The position numbers and the translations under genes are program-made. A stretch of 7,526 bases of DNA from Desulfobacteraceae bacterium (GTDB lineage: Bacteria > Desulfobacterota > Desulfobacteria > Desulfobacterales > Desulfobacteraceae): assembly GCA_023140455.1 (NCBI GenBank), contig JAGLLQ010000244.1:1-7526 (forward strand), given 5' to 3'. This document shows, piece after piece, positions 7,151 through 7,526 of this stretch (positions are counted from its first letter, which is position 1; each line of letters starts with the position of its first letter). The notes beneath the pieces are model-generated. The model saw only the letters and a program-made list of their open reading frames with translations. It did no database searches and was not told the DNA's origin.

Positions 7151-7166
7151 GTCACCGATTGGTGAC
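7151..7166. promoter_or_regulatory. Inverted repeat GTCACC-GATT-GGTGAC, candidate operator
   Basis: Perfect 6-bp arms with a 4-nt spacer lie 21 nt before the start of the nitroreductase gene. A TATAAA (7143-7148) sits immediately upstream and could be a -10 box, although its -35 (TTAAAA near 7120) is poor. With that layout the palindrome would cover the transcription start and suit a dimeric repressor. No T-run follows it, so it is not a typical terminator. The regulator is not encoded here and its family cannot be named. Confidence 0.5.
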
Positions 7167-7172
7167 AACCAT

Positions 7173-7180
7173 AAAAGGAG
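7173..7180 (+). promoter_or_regulatory. Ribosome binding site AAAAGGAG of the nitroreductase gene
   Basis: AAAAGGAG is a strong Shine-Dalgarno match 7 nt before ATG 7188. It fixes the start and gives the protein its twin-arginine signal at residues 3-4. It is by far the best ribosome binding site in the window. Confidence 0.8.
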
Positions 7181-7187
7181 AAGCAGT

Positions 7188-7526
7188 ATGAAAAGAAGAG
7201 AGTTTATTACAAAAAGTATGGCAACAGGGACCTGGATATTAGGCGGAGGTTTATTGGCTTCTTCATGTAAAAAAGGAAATCTACGATCTGAATTAATGCA
7301 TCCACAAATGGATTCTTCAATTAACTTCGATCATATCCATTATATGAATCAGGAAACATATAAGATTCTATATTATGCATCACTTGCTCCAAGTGGTCAT
7401 AACAGTCAGCCATGGTCGGTCAGACTTTTAAGTGCAACCGAATGGATAATTGAGTCTGACATGGAACGCAGACTTTCTGTTGTTGATTCTAACAATCGCG
7501 AAGTTATGCTTTCCATGGGGGCTTTT
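7188..7526 (+). CDS. Partial Tat-exported nitroreductase-family (Acg-like) flavoprotein
   Basis: The first 113 residues are present; the gene continues past the window. The N-terminus KRREFITKS is a twin-arginine signal (R3, R4, F6), followed by a hydrophobic stretch (about 13-24) and ASSC with C27, a loose lipobox, then KKG. It is therefore probably a Tat substrate, perhaps a lipoprotein anchored at the periplasmic face. The mature part has ASLAPSGHNSQPW at residues 64-76, the hallmark of the first FMN-binding segment in nitroreductase-fold proteins. Next comes DMERRLSVVD...REVMLSMGA (91-112), which matches the arrangement in Acg-type members. These are usually NAD(P)H-linked FMN oxidoreductases or flavin-binding proteins; the substrate is unknown. 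Export by Tat fits a protein that folds around a cofactor in the cytoplasm. It has its own RBS and a palindromic candidate operator upstream, so it is probably regulated separately from the kinases. The family call is good; the enzyme activity is not shown. Confidence 0.8.
   Translation, partial: MKRREFITKSMATGTWILGGGLLASSCKKGNLRSELMHPQMDSSINFDHIHYMNQETYKILYYASLAPSGHNSQPWSVRLLSATEWIIESDMERRLSVVDSNNREVMLSMGAF

Overview
The window is AT-rich bacterial DNA with a signalling gene cluster on the minus strand and two plus-strand genes transcribed away from it. The base composition and the stacked GAF-domain histidine kinases suggest a Desulfobacterota-type (sulfate-reducer-like) or similar environmental proteobacterium. 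This is an inference from protein style only; no rRNA or other taxonomic marker is present.

Minus strand, in transcription order (right to left): (1) 6761-3366, a soluble sensor histidine kinase with a coiled coil, a PAS domain, four GAF domains, HisKA and HATPase_c. (2) 3397-2189, a REC-REC-HPt phosphorelay protein that overlaps the kinase by 32 nt. (3) 2144 to beyond base 1, a second kinase with four GAF domains, cut off by the window edge inside the H-box of its HisKA domain (its phospho-accepting His codon is the one split at base 1). None of the three has an obvious membrane segment or a DNA-binding output domain. They look like a cytosolic multistep phosphorelay: kinase His to receiver Asp to HPt His to an output regulator not seen here.

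The most interesting point is the junction of genes 1 and 2. Together they have the layout of one hybrid kinase (sensor-HisKA-HATPase-REC-REC-HPt), but the frame changes inside a TTTTC/GAAAA pentanucleotide tract at 3407-3434. The REC protein has no ATG start, only a TTG. Adding one pentamer, removing two, or losing one base would put the two ORFs in the same frame. The locus may therefore be a split hybrid kinase, possibly switchable, or may carry a simple frameshift. The third gene also lacks a canonical start and may be an N-terminally shortened copy. The eight GAF domains in the two kinases look like products of segmental duplication, with GAF3-GAF4 of the downstream kinase resembling GAF1-GAF2 of the upstream kinase.

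Plus strand: a 137-nt divergent intergenic region (6762-6898) with a small palindrome and overlapping -10-like sequences; a 74-codon ORF of unknown function (6899-7123); then a 14-nt palindrome arm pair with spacer (16 nt in all) and a strong Shine-Dalgarno in front of the start of an exported Acg-like nitroreductase-family flavoprotein with a Tat signal and a probable lipoprotein cysteine (7188 to beyond the window end). No RNA gene, CRISPR array, insertion sequence or attachment site was seen. No gene-free stretch is longer than about 140 nt.
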